Part shown: piece after piece, positions 1-8,976 of the stretch
Position numbering within the stretch: the stretch's first letter is position 1
Layout of the letters: each line of letters opens with the position of its first letter
Assembly (NCBI GenBank): GCA_000720845.1
Contig: JODU01000003.1
Coordinates: 124,001-188,000, forward strand
Direction: 5' to 3'
Source: Kitasatospora aureofaciens
Lineage (GTDB): Bacteria > Actinomycetota > Actinomycetes > Streptomycetales > Streptomycetaceae
DNA length: 64,000 nucleotides
Notes under the pieces: model-generated
What the model saw: the letters and a program-made list of their open reading frames with translations, nothing else
Told to the model about the DNA's origin: nothing
The model's database searches: none
Position numbers and translations under genes: made by a program

Positions 1-520
1 CGGCGTCGTCGTCGGGGCGCTGACCCCGGACGGCGCCCTCGACACGGACGCCCTCGCCGCGTTCCTGGGCGCCGCGCGGGACACCGACCCCGCCGCGCAG
101 GTCACGCTCCACCGGGCGGTGGACCAGGCGAGCGACCCGGTGGCCGCCGTCGCGGCGCTGCCGGGGCTCGGCATCACCCGTGTCCTGACCTCCGGCGGCG
201 CGCCCACCGCGATCGAGGGCAGCGCCGTGCTCACCGCGATGGCCGCCGCGGCCCCCGGGATCGACGTCGCCGCCGGCGGCGGAGTGCGGCCCGGCGACGT
301 CGCCGGGCTGCTGGCGGCGGGCGCCACCTCGGTGCACCTGTCCGCCAAGTCCCGGGCCACGCCCCGGCGCGCGGCCGGCTGGGTACCGCTCGGCGCCGGC
401 GGCACCTCCGCCGCCGACGACACCCACTTCGTCACCGACGCCGCCGTCGTCGTGGAGGCGAGGAGGGCTCTGGACGCGACGCTCGGCCGGCGGGGGGAGG
501 TCCCGGGCGCCCCTCGGTGA
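1..520 (+). CDS. cutC: Copper homeostasis protein CutC, 3' part only
   Basis: The reading frame is open from base 2, so the gene begins before the window and only about the last 172 codons are present. The fragment has the CutC TIM-barrel signatures: GALTPDG near its start, the LHRAVDQ strand, GITRVLTSGG, and AAGGGVRPGD followed by GATSVHLSAK. CutC was first linked to copper tolerance, but its biochemical role is still unclear. The protein should be cytoplasmic. The next gene starts 33 bases later on the same strand. Confidence 0.9.
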   Translation, partial: GVVVGALTPDGALDTDALAAFLGAARDTDPAAQVTLHRAVDQASDPVAAVAALPGLGITRVLTSGGAPTAIEGSAVLTAMAAAAPGIDVAAGGGVRPGDVAGLLAAGATSVHLSAKSRATPRRAAGWVPLGAGGTSAADDTHFVTDAAVVVEARRALDATLGRRGEVPGAPR

Positions 521-553
521 ACCGTCCGCGGGCCGGACCGGGACACTGTCACC

Positions 554-1492
554 GTGGACGCACTCGCCGGACTTCTGGAGGGCCCCCGGGCCCGTGGCGC
601 CTTCATGATCCGCGCCTGTTTCGATCCGCCGTGGGCCGTGCGCGTCGAGGACGGGGCGCCGCTGACCGTGATGCTGATGGTCCGCGGCGACGCCTGGATC
701 GTGCCGGACACGGGGGAGCGGCTGCGGCTGAGGGCCGGGGACCTGGCCGTCGCGCGCGGCCCCGACCCGTACGTCTGCGCCGACGACCCCGCCACCGCCC
801 CGCAGGCGGTGATCCTGCCGGGCGGCGCGTGCAGCTACCCCGACGGACGCCCCCTCAACGGCTCGATGGACCTCGGCGTACGCACCTGGGGCGACCGCCC
901 CGACGGCGAGGCGGTGCTCCTCATCGGCACCTACCTGGTCCGCGGCGAGATCGGCGGCCGCCTCCTCGACGCGCTGCCCCCGCTGCTGTCCCTCACCGCC
1001 GAGGCGTGGGACAACCCCCTCACCCCCCTGCTGATGACGGAGGTCACGCGGGACGAGCCGGGCCAGGAGGTGGTCCTGGACCGGCTCCTGGACCTGCTGG
1101 TCATCGCCGCGCTGCGGGCCTGGTTCGCCCGGCCGTCGGCCGAGGCGCCCGCCTGGTACCGGGCGATGGGCGACCCGGTCGTCGGCCGGGTCCTGCGGCT
1201 GCTCCAGGACGACCCGGCGCACCCCTGGACCGTCGCGTCCCTCGCCGCCAAGGCCGGGGTCTCCCGCGCCGCGCTCGCCCGCCGCTTCACCGACCTGGTC
1301 GGCGAACCGCCCATGGCGTACCTCACCGGCTGGCGCCTCGCCGTGGCCGCCGACCGGCTGCGGGACGGCGAGGACACCCTCGCCGCGATCGCCCGCCAGG
1401 TCGGCTACGGCAGCGCGTTCGCCCTGTCCACCGCCTTCAAACGGGAGTACGGCGTCAGCCCGCAGGAGTACCGGACCCGGGGCCCGGCCTAG
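554..1492 (+). CDS. AraC-family regulator with cupin-type sensor domain
   Basis: This 312-residue DNA-binding regulator starts at a GTG. The N-terminal half (about residues 15-190) is a cupin-like ligand domain of the AraC cupin_6 type, with the turn RLRAGDLAVARG. The C-terminal hundred residues hold the paired AraC helix-turn-helices: SLAAKAGVSRAALARRF (about 228-244) and IARQVGYGSAFALSTAFKRE, then the closing YGVSPQEYR. Members with this architecture usually control a neighbouring oxidoreductase or efflux gene; none lies beside it here, so the target is unknown. Confidence 0.88.
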   Translation: MDALAGLLEGPRARGAFMIRACFDPPWAVRVEDGAPLTVMLMVRGDAWIVPDTGERLRLRAGDLAVARGPDPYVCADDPATAPQAVILPGGACSYPDGRPLNGSMDLGVRTWGDRPDGEAVLLIGTYLVRGEIGGRLLDALPPLLSLTAEAWDNPLTPLLMTEVTRDEPGQEVVLDRLLDLLVIAALRAWFARPSAEAPAWYRAMGDPVVGRVLRLLQDDPAHPWTVASLAAKAGVSRAALARRFTDLVGEPPMAYLTGWRLAVAADRLRDGEDTLAAIARQVGYGSAFALSTAFKREYGVSPQEYRTRGPA

Positions 1493-1624
1493 CCCGGCAG
1501 ACGGGTACGCGGAACACGCACGGCCTCGGTCGAGCGGGGGGGCACGTGTGCCCGGGGCTGCGGCGGAGCGTGCGGCGTGCGACCCGCACCGGTGCGAACC
1601 CCGTCCCGGCGTAACCTGGCACGC

Positions 1625-2791
1625 GTGTACGCGGAGCGGGCGTCCCGGCTGGCCGGTGCGGTGGTGTGGACCAACACCCCGACCGGCCCCGGCCCTGGAC
1701 GGGTCCTCCCCGACGGCTGCATGGACCTGCTCTGGCACGACGGACGGCTGCTGGTCGCGGGCCCCGACACCCACGCCTACGTCACCGAGGGCGCCCCGGG
1801 TCCCTGGGCCGGCGTCCGCTTCTACCCCGGCACCGCGCCCGCCCTCCTCGGCGTCCCCGCCGACGCACTGCGCGACCGGCGCGTCCACCTCACCGACCTC
1901 TGGCCCGCCGCCCGCGCCCGGCACCTCACCGACCGGGTGAACGCAGCCCCCGACCCGGCGACCGGCCTGGAGGACGCCGCGCTGTTCCGCGCCGCCGAGA
2001 CCGGGCCGCCCGACCCGCTGCTGGTCCGGATCGTCGCCGCCCTCGACGCGGGCCGCCCGGTCGCCGCCACCGCCGACGCCCTCGGTATCGGAGCCCGCAC
2101 CCTGCACCGCCGCTCGCTGGCCGCCTTCGGCTACGGCCCCAAGACGCTGGCCCGCGTCCTCAGACTGCAACGCGCCCTCGCCCTGGCCCGGACCGGCACG
2201 CCCCTCGCCGAGACGGCCGCCCTGACCGGCTTCGCGGACCAGGCACACCTGGCGCGGGACGTACGCGAGTTGGCGGGTGCGACGCCCGGCGAGCTACTGC
2301 GCGGCAGCCAGCGGCGCGAACAGGTCGACGCCGTGGCCGTCCGGGTCGCTGACGACGGCGTACCGCTGCCCCCAGGGGGCGTCCCAGGGCGCGCGCTCGC
2401 CGTGGCATCCGGCGTCGGTCAGCTCCGCGTAGAAGGCGTCCACCTCCGCGGGCGTGTCGCACAGCAGGGCGAGCGAGTGCCGCCCGCCGCCGGCCGGCGG
2501 CTCCCACCCGGGGGTGAAGGAGCGGACGGACTCCTCGGTGTCGAGCAGCAGCCGGATACCACCCGGCAACTCCGCCTCGGCGTGCGGCTCCTTCTCGGCG
2601 CCCTCGGGGAAGGCGAAACCGAGCCTGCGGTAGAAGGTCACGGACGCGGCCATGTCGCAGACGACGAGGCCGATGGCGTTGAATCGTGCGGTCATGGGCC
2701 CACCGTAGGCCGGGCGCCCGAACCCGGTCTTGAAGAAAACGGCCAGCCGGGCGCCGCGCCGCCCGCCTCAGAAGCTCCTCAAGTCCGTTGA
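1625..2791 (+). CDS. AraC-type HTH regulator whose frame runs through the opposing VOC gene
   Basis: Residues 1 to about 225 form a typical short AraC-like regulator. There is an N-terminal sensing part with [20 protein letters not shown], then a C-terminal HTH with [20 protein letters not shown] and [16 protein letters not shown], ending in the usual [10 protein letters not shown]. Homologues normally stop a few residues later. Here the frame stays open for another ~160 codons to 2791, antisense to the whole VOC gene at 2294-2695. The extension (about residues 226-388) looks like antisense-coded sequence, not a domain. GTG 1625 fits the family start; GTG 1577 is an in-frame alternative. The 5' part is secure, the true 3' end is not. 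Confidence 0.7.
   Translation: MYAERASRLAGAVVWTNTPTGPGPGRVLPDGCMDLLWHDGRLLVAGPDTHAYVTEGAPGPWAGVRFYPGTAPALLGVPADALRDRRVHLTDLWPAARARHLTDRVNAAPDPATGLEDAALFRAAETGPPDPLLVRIVAALDAGRPVAATADALGIGARTLHRRSLAAFGYGPKTLARVLRLQRALALARTGTPLAETAALTGFADQAHLARDVRELAGATPGELLRGSQRREQVDAVAVRVADDGVPLPPGGVPGRALAVASGVGQLRVEGVHLRGRVAQQGERVPPAAGRRLPPGGEGADGLLGVEQQPDTTRQLRLGVRLLLGALGEGETEPAVEGHGRGHVADDEADGVESCGHGPTVGRAPEPGLEENGQPGAAPPASEAPQVR
2294..2695 (-). CDS. VOC-superfamily (glyoxalase/bleomycin resistance-like) protein
   Basis: This is a 133-residue single-unit vicinal-oxygen-chelate protein. It has paired beta-alpha-beta-beta-beta modules: [23 protein letters not shown] at the start and [18 protein letters not shown] at the end, the latter carrying the usual DPDGH..D loop. 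Such proteins act as dimers on small molecules (dioxygenase, glyoxalase or drug-binding roles); the substrate cannot be read from the sequence. It starts at ATG 2695 and its TAG (2294-2296) lies inside the regulator frame on the other strand. Confidence 0.85.
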   Translation of the reverse strand: MTARFNAIGLVVCDMAASVTFYRRLGFAFPEGAEKEPHAEAELPGGIRLLLDTEESVRSFTPGWEPPAGGGRHSLALLCDTPAEVDAFYAELTDAGCHGERAPWDAPWGQRYAVVSDPDGHGVDLFAPLAAAQ

Positions 2792-2823
2792 ACGGCACGG
2801 GGTGTACAGCCGATCATGGCCGC

Positions 2824-3153
2824 ATGTTCGGACGACTCGCACCACCGGAACTCAACGTCCTCGTCCTGCGCGACACGGACGTCGTCGCCCACGGCATCCG
2901 TCAGGCGCTCGCCGAGGCGACACCGGAGGACCGGCCCGGACTGGAGCGCGCCGCCGCCCTGGTCGAGCAGGCCGCCGCGGAGCCCGACGCCGCGCTGCTC
3001 GCCCGCTGGGTGCACGAACGCCTCGCCGCGGCCGGCCACGAGGGCCCCGTCGACTCCGTCCGAGCCGTCAAGACCCTGCGCGAGGCGGCCCCCGGACTCA
3101 GCCTGCGCCAGGCCGTCAAACTGACCAAGGACGCCGCCGCGCACCACCCCTAG
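2824..3153 (+). CDS. Small L7/L12 C-terminal-domain-like protein
   Basis: This 109-residue soluble protein starts at ATG 2824. Its last ~35 residues (DSVRAVKTLREAAPGLSLRQ then AVKLTKDAA) resemble the C-terminal fold of ribosomal protein L7/L12, the ...VIREVTGLGLKEAK... region. The rest is an Ala/Glu-rich helical segment. Such stand-alone proteins are common in Streptomyces and of unknown function; it is unlikely to be the ribosomal stalk protein. An upstream TTG at 2788 would add 12 residues but has no better context. Confidence 0.7.
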   Translation: MFGRLAPPELNVLVLRDTDVVAHGIRQALAEATPEDRPGLERAAALVEQAAAEPDAALLARWVHERLAAAGHEGPVDSVRAVKTLREAAPGLSLRQAVKLTKDAAAHHP

Positions 3154-3204
3154 GCCCACACCGAAGCCGGCCCCGGGGGAACACCCGTACGGCAGGATGG
3201 CCGC

Positions 3205-3858
3205 ATGATTCGTCACGCGCGTGTCCTGCCGGTGCTGTTGCTGGCCGCGCTGCTGCTCACCGCCTGCGGCTCGGAGAAGGCGGGCGGCCCCGGCCCGTCC
3301 GGCCCCGCCTCCGCCCCGGCCGCGGACGCCGGCACCGGCGAACTCGCCTCCCGCGCCCAGGCGATGGGCGTGGCCCCCGAACTGGTCTACGTCACCGAGG
3401 CCGCCGGCTTCACCCTCGCCCAGCAGTCCGTCGGCGTCCTGGGCGACGAGGGCTTCTCCGCCACCTGGGTCGACGGCGACACCAACGCGCTGCTGCGCCT
3501 GGCCGTCGACCGGGGCACGATCACGGCCGGCACCTGCGCCGACCAGCCCGTCGGCGACATGCCGGGCGAGCACACCACGTGCGAGCGCGACGGCCGGGCC
3601 TGGTACCGCACCGGTGCCGGACGGCACGAGTACGCCCTGCCCGAGGAAGGCCACGTCGTCCGCGTCTCCGCAGAGAAGGACGCCGTACCGCGTGACGTCC
3701 TGCGCGCCGCCGCCCTCGCCGCCCACCGCCCGGACGCCGCCGAGACCGACCGCCTCCTGCCCTCCGCCGAACCCGCGCCCAGTGCGCCGGTCGAGCGCGG
3801 CGACCTGCCCCCGTTCGGCGACGGGGCACCCGACAACCACGTGGACGTGGGCGGCTGA
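3205..3858 (+). CDS. Putative lipoprotein of unknown function
   Basis: This 217-residue exported protein has a short basic start, a hydrophobic stretch VLLLAALLL and the lipobox LTAC, so Cys21 should be lipidated and the protein anchored outside the membrane. A Gly/Pro/Ala linker follows, then a globular part of about 150 residues with two cysteines (in GTCADQ and TTCERD) that could pair. I recognise no family. It ends five bases before the end of the convergent STAS gene. Confidence 0.75.
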   Translation: MIRHARVLPVLLLAALLLTACGSEKAGGPGPSGPASAPAADAGTGELASRAQAMGVAPELVYVTEAAGFTLAQQSVGVLGDEGFSATWVDGDTNALLRLAVDRGTITAGTCADQPVGDMPGEHTTCERDGRAWYRTGAGRHEYALPEEGHVVRVSAEKDAVPRDVLRAAALAAHRPDAAETDRLLPSAEPAPSAPVERGDLPPFGDGAPDNHVDVGG

Positions 3859-3863
3859 CCCGG

Positions 3864-4178
3864 CTACGCAGTGAAGGCCGCCACCGTGTCCAGACCGGCC
3901 TGCCGCAGCGTCCGGTGCACGGACGGGCGGGCACCGCGCACCGTGAGGGCGACCGGCTCGGGCGCCCGGGTCACCGTCCGCAGCAGCGCGTAGGCGCAGG
4001 CCAGGTCGATGTGGTCCAGGCCGCTCATGTCCAGGGTCCAGGCCCCGGGCTCCCGCAGCCGCGGGTCGAGCAGCAGCTCCTCCAGCACGCCCAGGGCCGG
4101 GGCGTCCAGGTCCCCGGAAAAGGCCAGCACCGCGTGCCGCCCGTCGGCCTCGGCGATCCTCACGGGTGCGTCCGTCAC
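3864..4178 (-). CDS. STAS-domain anti-sigma factor antagonist-like protein
   Basis: This is a 104-residue single STAS domain. It shows the central GAWTLDMSGLDHIDLACAYA segment, equivalent to the DLSgv..idssG phosphoacceptor loop of SpoIIAA/RsbV. In the place where a phosphorylatable Ser/Thr normally sits, this protein has aspartate and leucine (HIDLAC), so regulation by an anti-sigma kinase is doubtful. Two ATP-binding anti-sigma-like genes occur in the window (6926 and 34054) but neither is adjacent. Start GTG 4178. Confidence 0.78.
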   Translation of the reverse strand: MTDAPVRIAEADGRHAVLAFSGDLDAPALGVLEELLLDPRLREPGAWTLDMSGLDHIDLACAYALLRTVTRAPEPVALTVRGARPSVHRTLRQAGLDTVAAFTA

Positions 4179-4320
4179 GGCAGCCTCCTCGGTCGCGCAT
4201 CGCGTGCGTGGTCTCCATTGTCCCCCAGCCGTGGCGACCGGGGCCTCCCGGAATAGATCCCCGGTCGTGTGGCGCTATGCGTTGAGCGGTACGAGAGTGC
4301 GGCGAAGGGCTGGTGGGCGC

Positions 4321-5838
4321 ATGCGGTCAGGCCAGACGAACCAGACGAACCCCGTGGTCAGGACGGTTCACGGCGCGGTACGCGGCAGGTACGAGCACGG
4401 TGTCGCGGTCTTTCGCGGCATCCCCTACGCGGCGCCCCCCTTCGGGCCGGGCCGTTTCCGCCCGCCCGTACCCCCCGAGCCCTGGGACGGCGTCCGCGAC
4501 GCGGGCTCCTTCGGCCCGACGGCCCCGAAACCGCCGTACTCCGAGGCATTCGCCCGGTACCTCTCAGACCCGGCGATCCCCGGCGACGACTGCCTCAACC
4601 TCAACGTCTGGACCCCCGAGCCCGGTCCCGGCTCCCGCCTGCCGGTCCTGGTCTGGCTGCACGGCGGCGCCCTGACCAGGGGATCCTCCGCCGTACCGGT
4701 CTACGACGGCAGCACCTTCGCCCGGGACGGCGTGGTCTGCGTGTCGATCAACTACCGGCTGGGTGTGGAGGGCTACGGCCTGTTCCCGGACGCCCCTGCC
4801 AACGCCGGCCTGCGCGACCAGATCGCCGCCCTGAAGTGGGTGCGGGAGTCCATCGCGGCCTTCGGCGGCGACCCCGACCGGGTCACCGTCGCCGGGCAGT
4901 CCGCGGGCGCCATCAGCACCGGCGCGCTCCTCGCCGCACCCGGGGCCCGGGGCCTGTTCCGGCGGGCAGTGCTCCAGAGCGGCGCACCCGAGGCCTCCGA
5001 CCGCGACAAGGTGCGGCGCATGGTCCGCCGCATGGCCTCCCGCCTGAAGATCCCCGCCACCGCCGAGGCCTTCGCCGCCGCCGACCGCGACCAGTTGCTG
5101 CGGGTCCAGGCCGACGTGGGCAGGTTCAGCAGTCCGGTGCTGGGCGGTCCCGGGTTCGGCCTCGTCGTCGACGGCGACGTGCTGCCCCGCGACCCGCTGG
5201 AGGCGCTCGTCGACGGCGACGCGGCACCCGGCGTCGACCTCATGATGGGCTGGACCCGCGACGAGTACCGGCTCTGGCTGGTCCCCGGAGGCCTCCTCGA
5301 ACGCGTCGACCGGCTCGGCGCGGTGGCCCTCGCGGGCGCCCGCGCCCGCTGCCACTGCGGCAACGAGGTGGTACGCGGCTACCGCGCGCTGCGCCCCGGC
5401 GCGGGGGCCGCCGAGATCGTGGGCCAGCTGGTCACCGACCACCTGCTGCGCATGCCCATGCACCGCCTGGCCGACGCGCGGCCCGCCTCCTCGTACGTCT
5501 ACGAGTTCGCCTGGCCGTCAAACCTGCCCGACCTCGGCGCCTGCCACGCCCTGGAGCTGGGCTTCGTCTTCGACTCCGGCGACGGCCCCGACGCACGCAG
5601 ACTCGCGGGCGAGGGCGCTCCGCAGGAGCTGGCCGACGCGATGCACGGGGCGTGGGTCCGCTTCGCGGAGACCGGCGACCCCGGGTGGGCGCCCTGGGAC
5701 GCCACACACCCCGTGCGCGTCTTCGGCGACGGCGACCCGCACACGGCCCACGGCCCGCTCGACGCCGAGTACGACCTGTGGAAGGCCGACGTCAGCACGC
5801 CGCGAGGAACGCGGCCCAGGCGTCTGGTCCGACGGTGA
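4321..5838 (+). CDS. Type-B carboxylesterase / para-nitrobenzyl esterase family
   Basis: This 505-residue alpha/beta hydrolase hydrolyses carboxylic esters. It has the family landmarks in order: FRGIPYAAPPFGPGRFRPP near residue 30, the EDCLNLNVW-type block (DDCLNLNVWTP), the oxyanion-hole WLHGGAL, the nucleophile elbow VAGQSAGA, and late catalytic His candidates near ACHALELGFVF. No signal peptide is visible, so it is probably cytoplasmic. ATG 4321 is preceded by a purine-rich GGTGGG. Its 3' end overlaps the convergent DUF397 gene by 47 bases. Confidence 0.88.
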   Translation: MRSGQTNQTNPVVRTVHGAVRGRYEHGVAVFRGIPYAAPPFGPGRFRPPVPPEPWDGVRDAGSFGPTAPKPPYSEAFARYLSDPAIPGDDCLNLNVWTPEPGPGSRLPVLVWLHGGALTRGSSAVPVYDGSTFARDGVVCVSINYRLGVEGYGLFPDAPANAGLRDQIAALKWVRESIAAFGGDPDRVTVAGQSAGAISTGALLAAPGARGLFRRAVLQSGAPEASDRDKVRRMVRRMASRLKIPATAEAFAAADRDQLLRVQADVGRFSSPVLGGPGFGLVVDGDVLPRDPLEALVDGDAAPGVDLMMGWTRDEYRLWLVPGGLLERVDRLGAVALAGARARCHCGNEVVRGYRALRPGAGAAEIVGQLVTDHLLRMPMHRLADARPASSYVYEFAWPSNLPDLGACHALELGFVFDSGDGPDARRLAGEGAPQELADAMHGAWVRFAETGDPGWAPWDATHPVRVFGDGDPHTAHGPLDAEYDLWKADVSTPRGTRPRRLVRR

Positions 5839-6025
5839 GGTGTCCCTGCGGGGCTTTGGAGTCGCGGATGTGGACGGCGGTGGGTTCTTGGGCGACCTCG
5901 ACGCACTGGCCGCCTTCGCTGCCGCTGTAGCTGGACTTGCGCCACTCGTAGGCGACTTCGATGCAGTTGCCGCCGTCGCTTCCGCTGTAGCTCGACTTGA
6001 ACCACCGAAGTGCGCTGCCGCTCAT
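5792..6025 (-). CDS. Tandem DUF397 protein
   Basis: This 77-residue protein contains two DUF397 units back to back: WFKSSYSGSDGGNCIEVA and WRKSSYSGSEGGQCVEVA, followed by the family's VHIRDSK motif. DUF397 proteins are encoded beside XRE regulators all over Streptomyces genomes and are thought to be their partner/effector, as with the BldB/WhiJ-type families. The start ATG overlaps the stop of the upstream XRE gene by 4 bases (ATGA at 6025-6022), so the pair is translationally coupled. The duplicated half-unit is less common than a single copy. Confidence 0.9.
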   Translation of the reverse strand: MSGSALRWFKSSYSGSDGGNCIEVAYEWRKSSYSGSEGGQCVEVAQEPTAVHIRDSKAPQGHLTVGPDAWAAFLAAC

Positions 6026-6840
6026 TGGTCTCCTAGCAGACGGTCCAGAAAGTCCCTCGAGTCCTCAGGGGTGAGGGCCTGCGACCGCAGCATCGCACAC
6101 CTCTGTGTAAGGATGGCCACCTCATCGGGGGCAGCGATCAGTTGGCTGCCCCGCTGCGTTTCCGTGTAGGCGAGCCGTTGGTGATCTGGTGTCTCCAGGA
6201 GCACGAACGGCCCGTCCAGTGCCGCGTGGGCGGTGCGTGCCAGCGGCAGGACTTGAACCGCGAGGTTGGGGAGTTCACAGCACTCGCGCAGATGGCGAAC
6301 CTGGCTCAGGAACACCCCTTTGCCGCCCAAGTGGTCCCGCAGCACCGCCTCCCAGATGACGAAGCAAGTGATGGGCGGGTCCTTGCGGTGGAAGAGAGCC
6401 TGGCGCTCCACGCGGGCCGCCACGTGACGTTCGACCTCGTCGTCTTCGAGGGCGGGGATGCGGCTGCGGAACACCGCTCGGGCGTAGCCCTCGGTCTGAA
6501 GCAGCCCCGGCAACACCTGGTTCTCGTAGGAGGAAATGACGATTGCCTCCCGCTCCCTGTCCAGATACTCCTCCGCCCACAACGGGACCAGATCCACCTC
6601 CGGCATCTTGCTCAGCGCGGTCGACAACGCACCCTTGGTCCCCAGGAGTTCGTCGAGCTGCTCGGCGAGATCCGGCTTCAGCGGGCGTCGGCCCTGTTCG
6701 ATCGACGCGATCTGCTGCTCGCCGATGACGAAGCGCTCGCCCAGGGAGCGCTGGGTGTGTCCCGCCGCCTGCCGGTAGAGGGCGAGCAGCGCGCCCACCA
6801 TCTTCATCGCGGAGGCGTTCCTCCGTGTCGTCGTGCCCAT
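6022..6840 (-). CDS. XRE-family regulator, WhiJ-like (HTH plus DUF5753)
   Basis: This is a 272-residue regulator. Residues ~14-65 form a lambda-repressor-type HTH (ALYRQAAGHTQRSLGERF... IASIEQGRRPLKPDLAEQL). The remainder is a DUF5753-type domain with the landmarks YENQVLPGLLQTEGYARAVF and LPNLAVQVLPL. This family, together with DUF397 partners, influences development and antibiotic production in Streptomyces. ATG 6840 is preceded by GGGGAG at a good distance. The gene is divergent from the ATP-binding protein at 6926, so the 85 bases between them must hold both promoters. Confidence 0.9.
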   Translation of the reverse strand: MGTTTRRNASAMKMVGALLALYRQAAGHTQRSLGERFVIGEQQIASIEQGRRPLKPDLAEQLDELLGTKGALSTALSKMPEVDLVPLWAEEYLDREREAIVISSYENQVLPGLLQTEGYARAVFRSRIPALEDDEVERHVAARVERQALFHRKDPPITCFVIWEAVLRDHLGGKGVFLSQVRHLRECCELPNLAVQVLPLARTAHAALDGPFVLLETPDHQRLAYTETQRGSQLIAAPDEVAILTQRCAMLRSQALTPEDSRDFLDRLLGDQ

Positions 6841-6925
6841 GAGGTCGAACTCCCCACCCGCGCGCGTACGTTCACCAACGCGCACCCGTACGGACCGGAT
6901 GTACGGCCATGCGCACTGTCCCATC

Positions 6926-7363
6926 ATGACCACGGAGCGTGACCCTCGTCCCGTGAACAACGAAACTCCACCCCCGTCCCCACGTGAGCGCTTCTATCGC
7001 CGGGAGCGCCGGTCCGTCCCCGCCGCGCGGGAGTTCGCGAGGGAGGTGCTGGCCGACTGGGGTGTGCGCGGGCGCGCGGACGACGTGGTGCTGTGCGTGA
7101 GTGAACTGGCGACCAACGCCCTGCTGCACGGCGTACCGCCGGGCCGGGGCTTCCTGCTGCGTCTGCTGCCCTGCGGGGACGGCGTACGCGTGGAGGTCCA
7201 CGACAGCGGGGGCGGCGTACCGGCCGTACCGCTGGAGCCGGGCGGCTCGGACGAGGGCGGGCGCGGGCTGCTGCTGGTGTCGGAGCTGGCGGACAAGTGG
7301 GGCGTGACGGAGCGGGAGCCCGGCGAGGTCGTGTGGTTCGAGTGCGTCCTCCCGGTGGACTGA
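6926..7363 (+). CDS. ATP-binding anti-sigma-factor-like protein (HATPase_c_2)
   Basis: This is a 145-residue GHKL ATPase domain of the RsbW/SpoIIAB type. The N box is SELATNALLHG, the G1 box is EVHDSGGG and the G2 box is GRGLLLVSELADKWG. In Streptomyces these stand-alone proteins often sit next to XRE/DUF397 pairs, as here, and many may act as sigma-factor or antagonist kinases. ATG 6926 is taken as the start although no strong ribosome binding site is visible; GTG 6953 is an alternative. Confidence 0.85.
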   Translation: MTTERDPRPVNNETPPPSPRERFYRRERRSVPAAREFAREVLADWGVRGRADDVVLCVSELATNALLHGVPPGRGFLLRLLPCGDGVRVEVHDSGGGVPAVPLEPGGSDEGGRGLLLVSELADKWGVTEREPGEVVWFECVLPVD

Positions 7364-7410
7364 CGGGGCACGCCCGTCTGCCCTCGGGGGCCTTCATCGG
7401 ATCTCCACGC

Positions 7411-7428
7411 TCCGTCACCTGCGACGGA
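7411..7428. terminator. Short inverted repeat between convergent genes
   Basis: TCCGTC and GACGGA form a 6-bp stem with a 6-base loop, one base before the end of the dacB-like gene. It could stop transcripts from either side. The stem is short and has no U-tract, so this is weak. Confidence 0.35.
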
Positions 7429-8784
7429 TCAGGCCCAGCAGCCGTTCACGGTCGCGGCGAGGCCGTCCATGGCGTCCTTGATGTCGCTCGGGTCGGCCGT
7501 CGAGTTGTTCTCGATGAAGGAGAAGATCCGCCAGTCGCCGTCGTCGGTCCGGGTGACACCGCTCAGGGCGATGGCACCAGTGAGCGTGCCGGTCTTGGCC
7601 TGCACCTTGCCGACGGCGCACTGGGAGTTGGGGTCGTCGAAGCGTCCCCACTCCGGGCCGAGGCTGGCCCCGGCCTCGCCCGCGACCGGCAGACCCTCCA
7701 GGATCGAGCCCAGGGCGGGGGACTCCGTGATCGCGTCGAGGAGCTGCGCGAGCGTCGTGGCCGGGATGCGGTCGGCGCGGGAGAGGCCGCTGCCGTCGTG
7801 CATCTCGAAGTTGTCCAGGGAGATGCCGTACGAGCTGAGCACCTGGCGGACCAGCGCGGTGCCGGACTCGAAGGTGCCCGGCTTGCCCAGCTCCACGGCG
7901 GTCATCCGCAGCAGGGTCTCGGCGATGTTGTTGTCGCTGGTCTTGAGCATCTTCTTGACGATGTCCGACAGCGGCGCCGACTTGTGCTGCGCCACCGGTA
8001 CGTCGGACTGCTTCGCCGTCGTACGGCCCACCTCGCCCGTGACGGTGACGCCCTGTTCGGCGAGCTTCTTCGCGAAGACCTTGCCCGCGTCGATCGACGT
8101 GTCCTGGACGGCGGCACCGTCGACGACGAGGGAACGGACCGGCGCGACCTCGGTGGGGTAGTAGCCCTCGTTCCAGCCCTCGGCGAGGCTCGGGTCGGCG
8201 AACAGGCTGTCGTCCACCCGGACCTGGACGTCGGACCGGCCCGCCGCCTTGAGCCCGTCGGCGGCGGTCCTGGCCAGCTCGGCGACGTCCTCGCTCGTGA
8301 GGGTGCGGTCACCGCCGCCGACGAGGGTGAGGGTGCCCTCGCCGTACACGACCTTCGTGGTGAACTCGTGGTTCGCGCCCAGCAGCGTCAGGGCCGTGGT
8401 GGCCGTGGCGAGCTTGGCGTTGGAGGCCGGCATCAGCGCGGTGGAGCCGTTGTGGTCCCACAGGGCGGTGTCCGAGTCGGCGTCGAGCACCACACCGCTG
8501 ACGTCGGTGCCCAGGCGCTCGTCGGCGAGACGCTCGTTGAGGTTCTTCACCAGCTGCGCGTCGTCGGCGGCGAGGTCGTCGACCGAGATGCCCTGCGACT
8601 GCGGGGTGCTGTCGTCGGCGGCGAAGGCGGACGTTCCGGCCAGCGTGGCGGAGGCCACGGGCACGGCCATCGCGAGGACGAGGGCCCGGCGGGCGCCGAC
8701 ACGGCTCACTCTCGCCTTGCGGTGCCTGCGCCGTCCGCCCGGCGCGAATGTGTTCGTGGGGGTTTCGTCAGGCGTACCAGTCAT
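7429..8784 (-). CDS. dacB: D-alanyl-D-alanine carboxypeptidase / PBP4-type (peptidase S13)
   Basis: This 451-residue penicillin-binding protein trims or cleaves peptidoglycan stem peptides outside the membrane. The active-site triad is complete: SNAK (Ser121-Lys124), SDN (283-285) and KTG (397-399). The long S13 insertion lies between the first two motifs. The N-terminus is an export signal with an Arg-rich head (RRRHRKARVSRVGARR) before a hydrophobic core ending ...TSAFA-A. The 192-base region upstream (8785-8976) carries no gene and should hold its promoter. Confidence 0.92.
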   Translation of the reverse strand: MTGTPDETPTNTFAPGGRRRHRKARVSRVGARRALVLAMAVPVASATLAGTSAFAADDSTPQSQGISVDDLAADDAQLVKNLNERLADERLGTDVSGVVLDADSDTALWDHNGSTALMPASNAKLATATTALTLLGANHEFTTKVVYGEGTLTLVGGGDRTLTSEDVAELARTAADGLKAAGRSDVQVRVDDSLFADPSLAEGWNEGYYPTEVAPVRSLVVDGAAVQDTSIDAGKVFAKKLAEQGVTVTGEVGRTTAKQSDVPVAQHKSAPLSDIVKKMLKTSDNNIAETLLRMTAVELGKPGTFESGTALVRQVLSSYGISLDNFEMHDGSGLSRADRIPATTLAQLLDAITESPALGSILEGLPVAGEAGASLGPEWGRFDDPNSQCAVGKVQAKTGTLTGAIALSGVTRTDDGDWRIFSFIENNSTADPSDIKDAMDGLAATVNGCWA

Positions 8785-8976
8785 GAAGTGAAATCCAAGG
8801 ATCGGTTACTTCGTTCTGTGGGGGTGAAGCGTTGGGCACGCTACCAGCCGTCATATGAAGGGCTCGGGCGGAAATTGACGGCGTGTGAATATCTTGCGAC
8901 CGAATTGGCGGACGGCTGTCCGAGCGCTTTCGCGCAGGGGATTCTCCCGATGCCGGACGGGAAATTCCGTTGCCCC

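Noticed and set aside
2779..4218. Minus-strand 479-codon frame covering the L7/L12-like, lipoprotein and STAS genes
   Set aside because: Three genes with recognisable products occupy the same DNA in other frames; this one has repetitive Gly/Arg composition.
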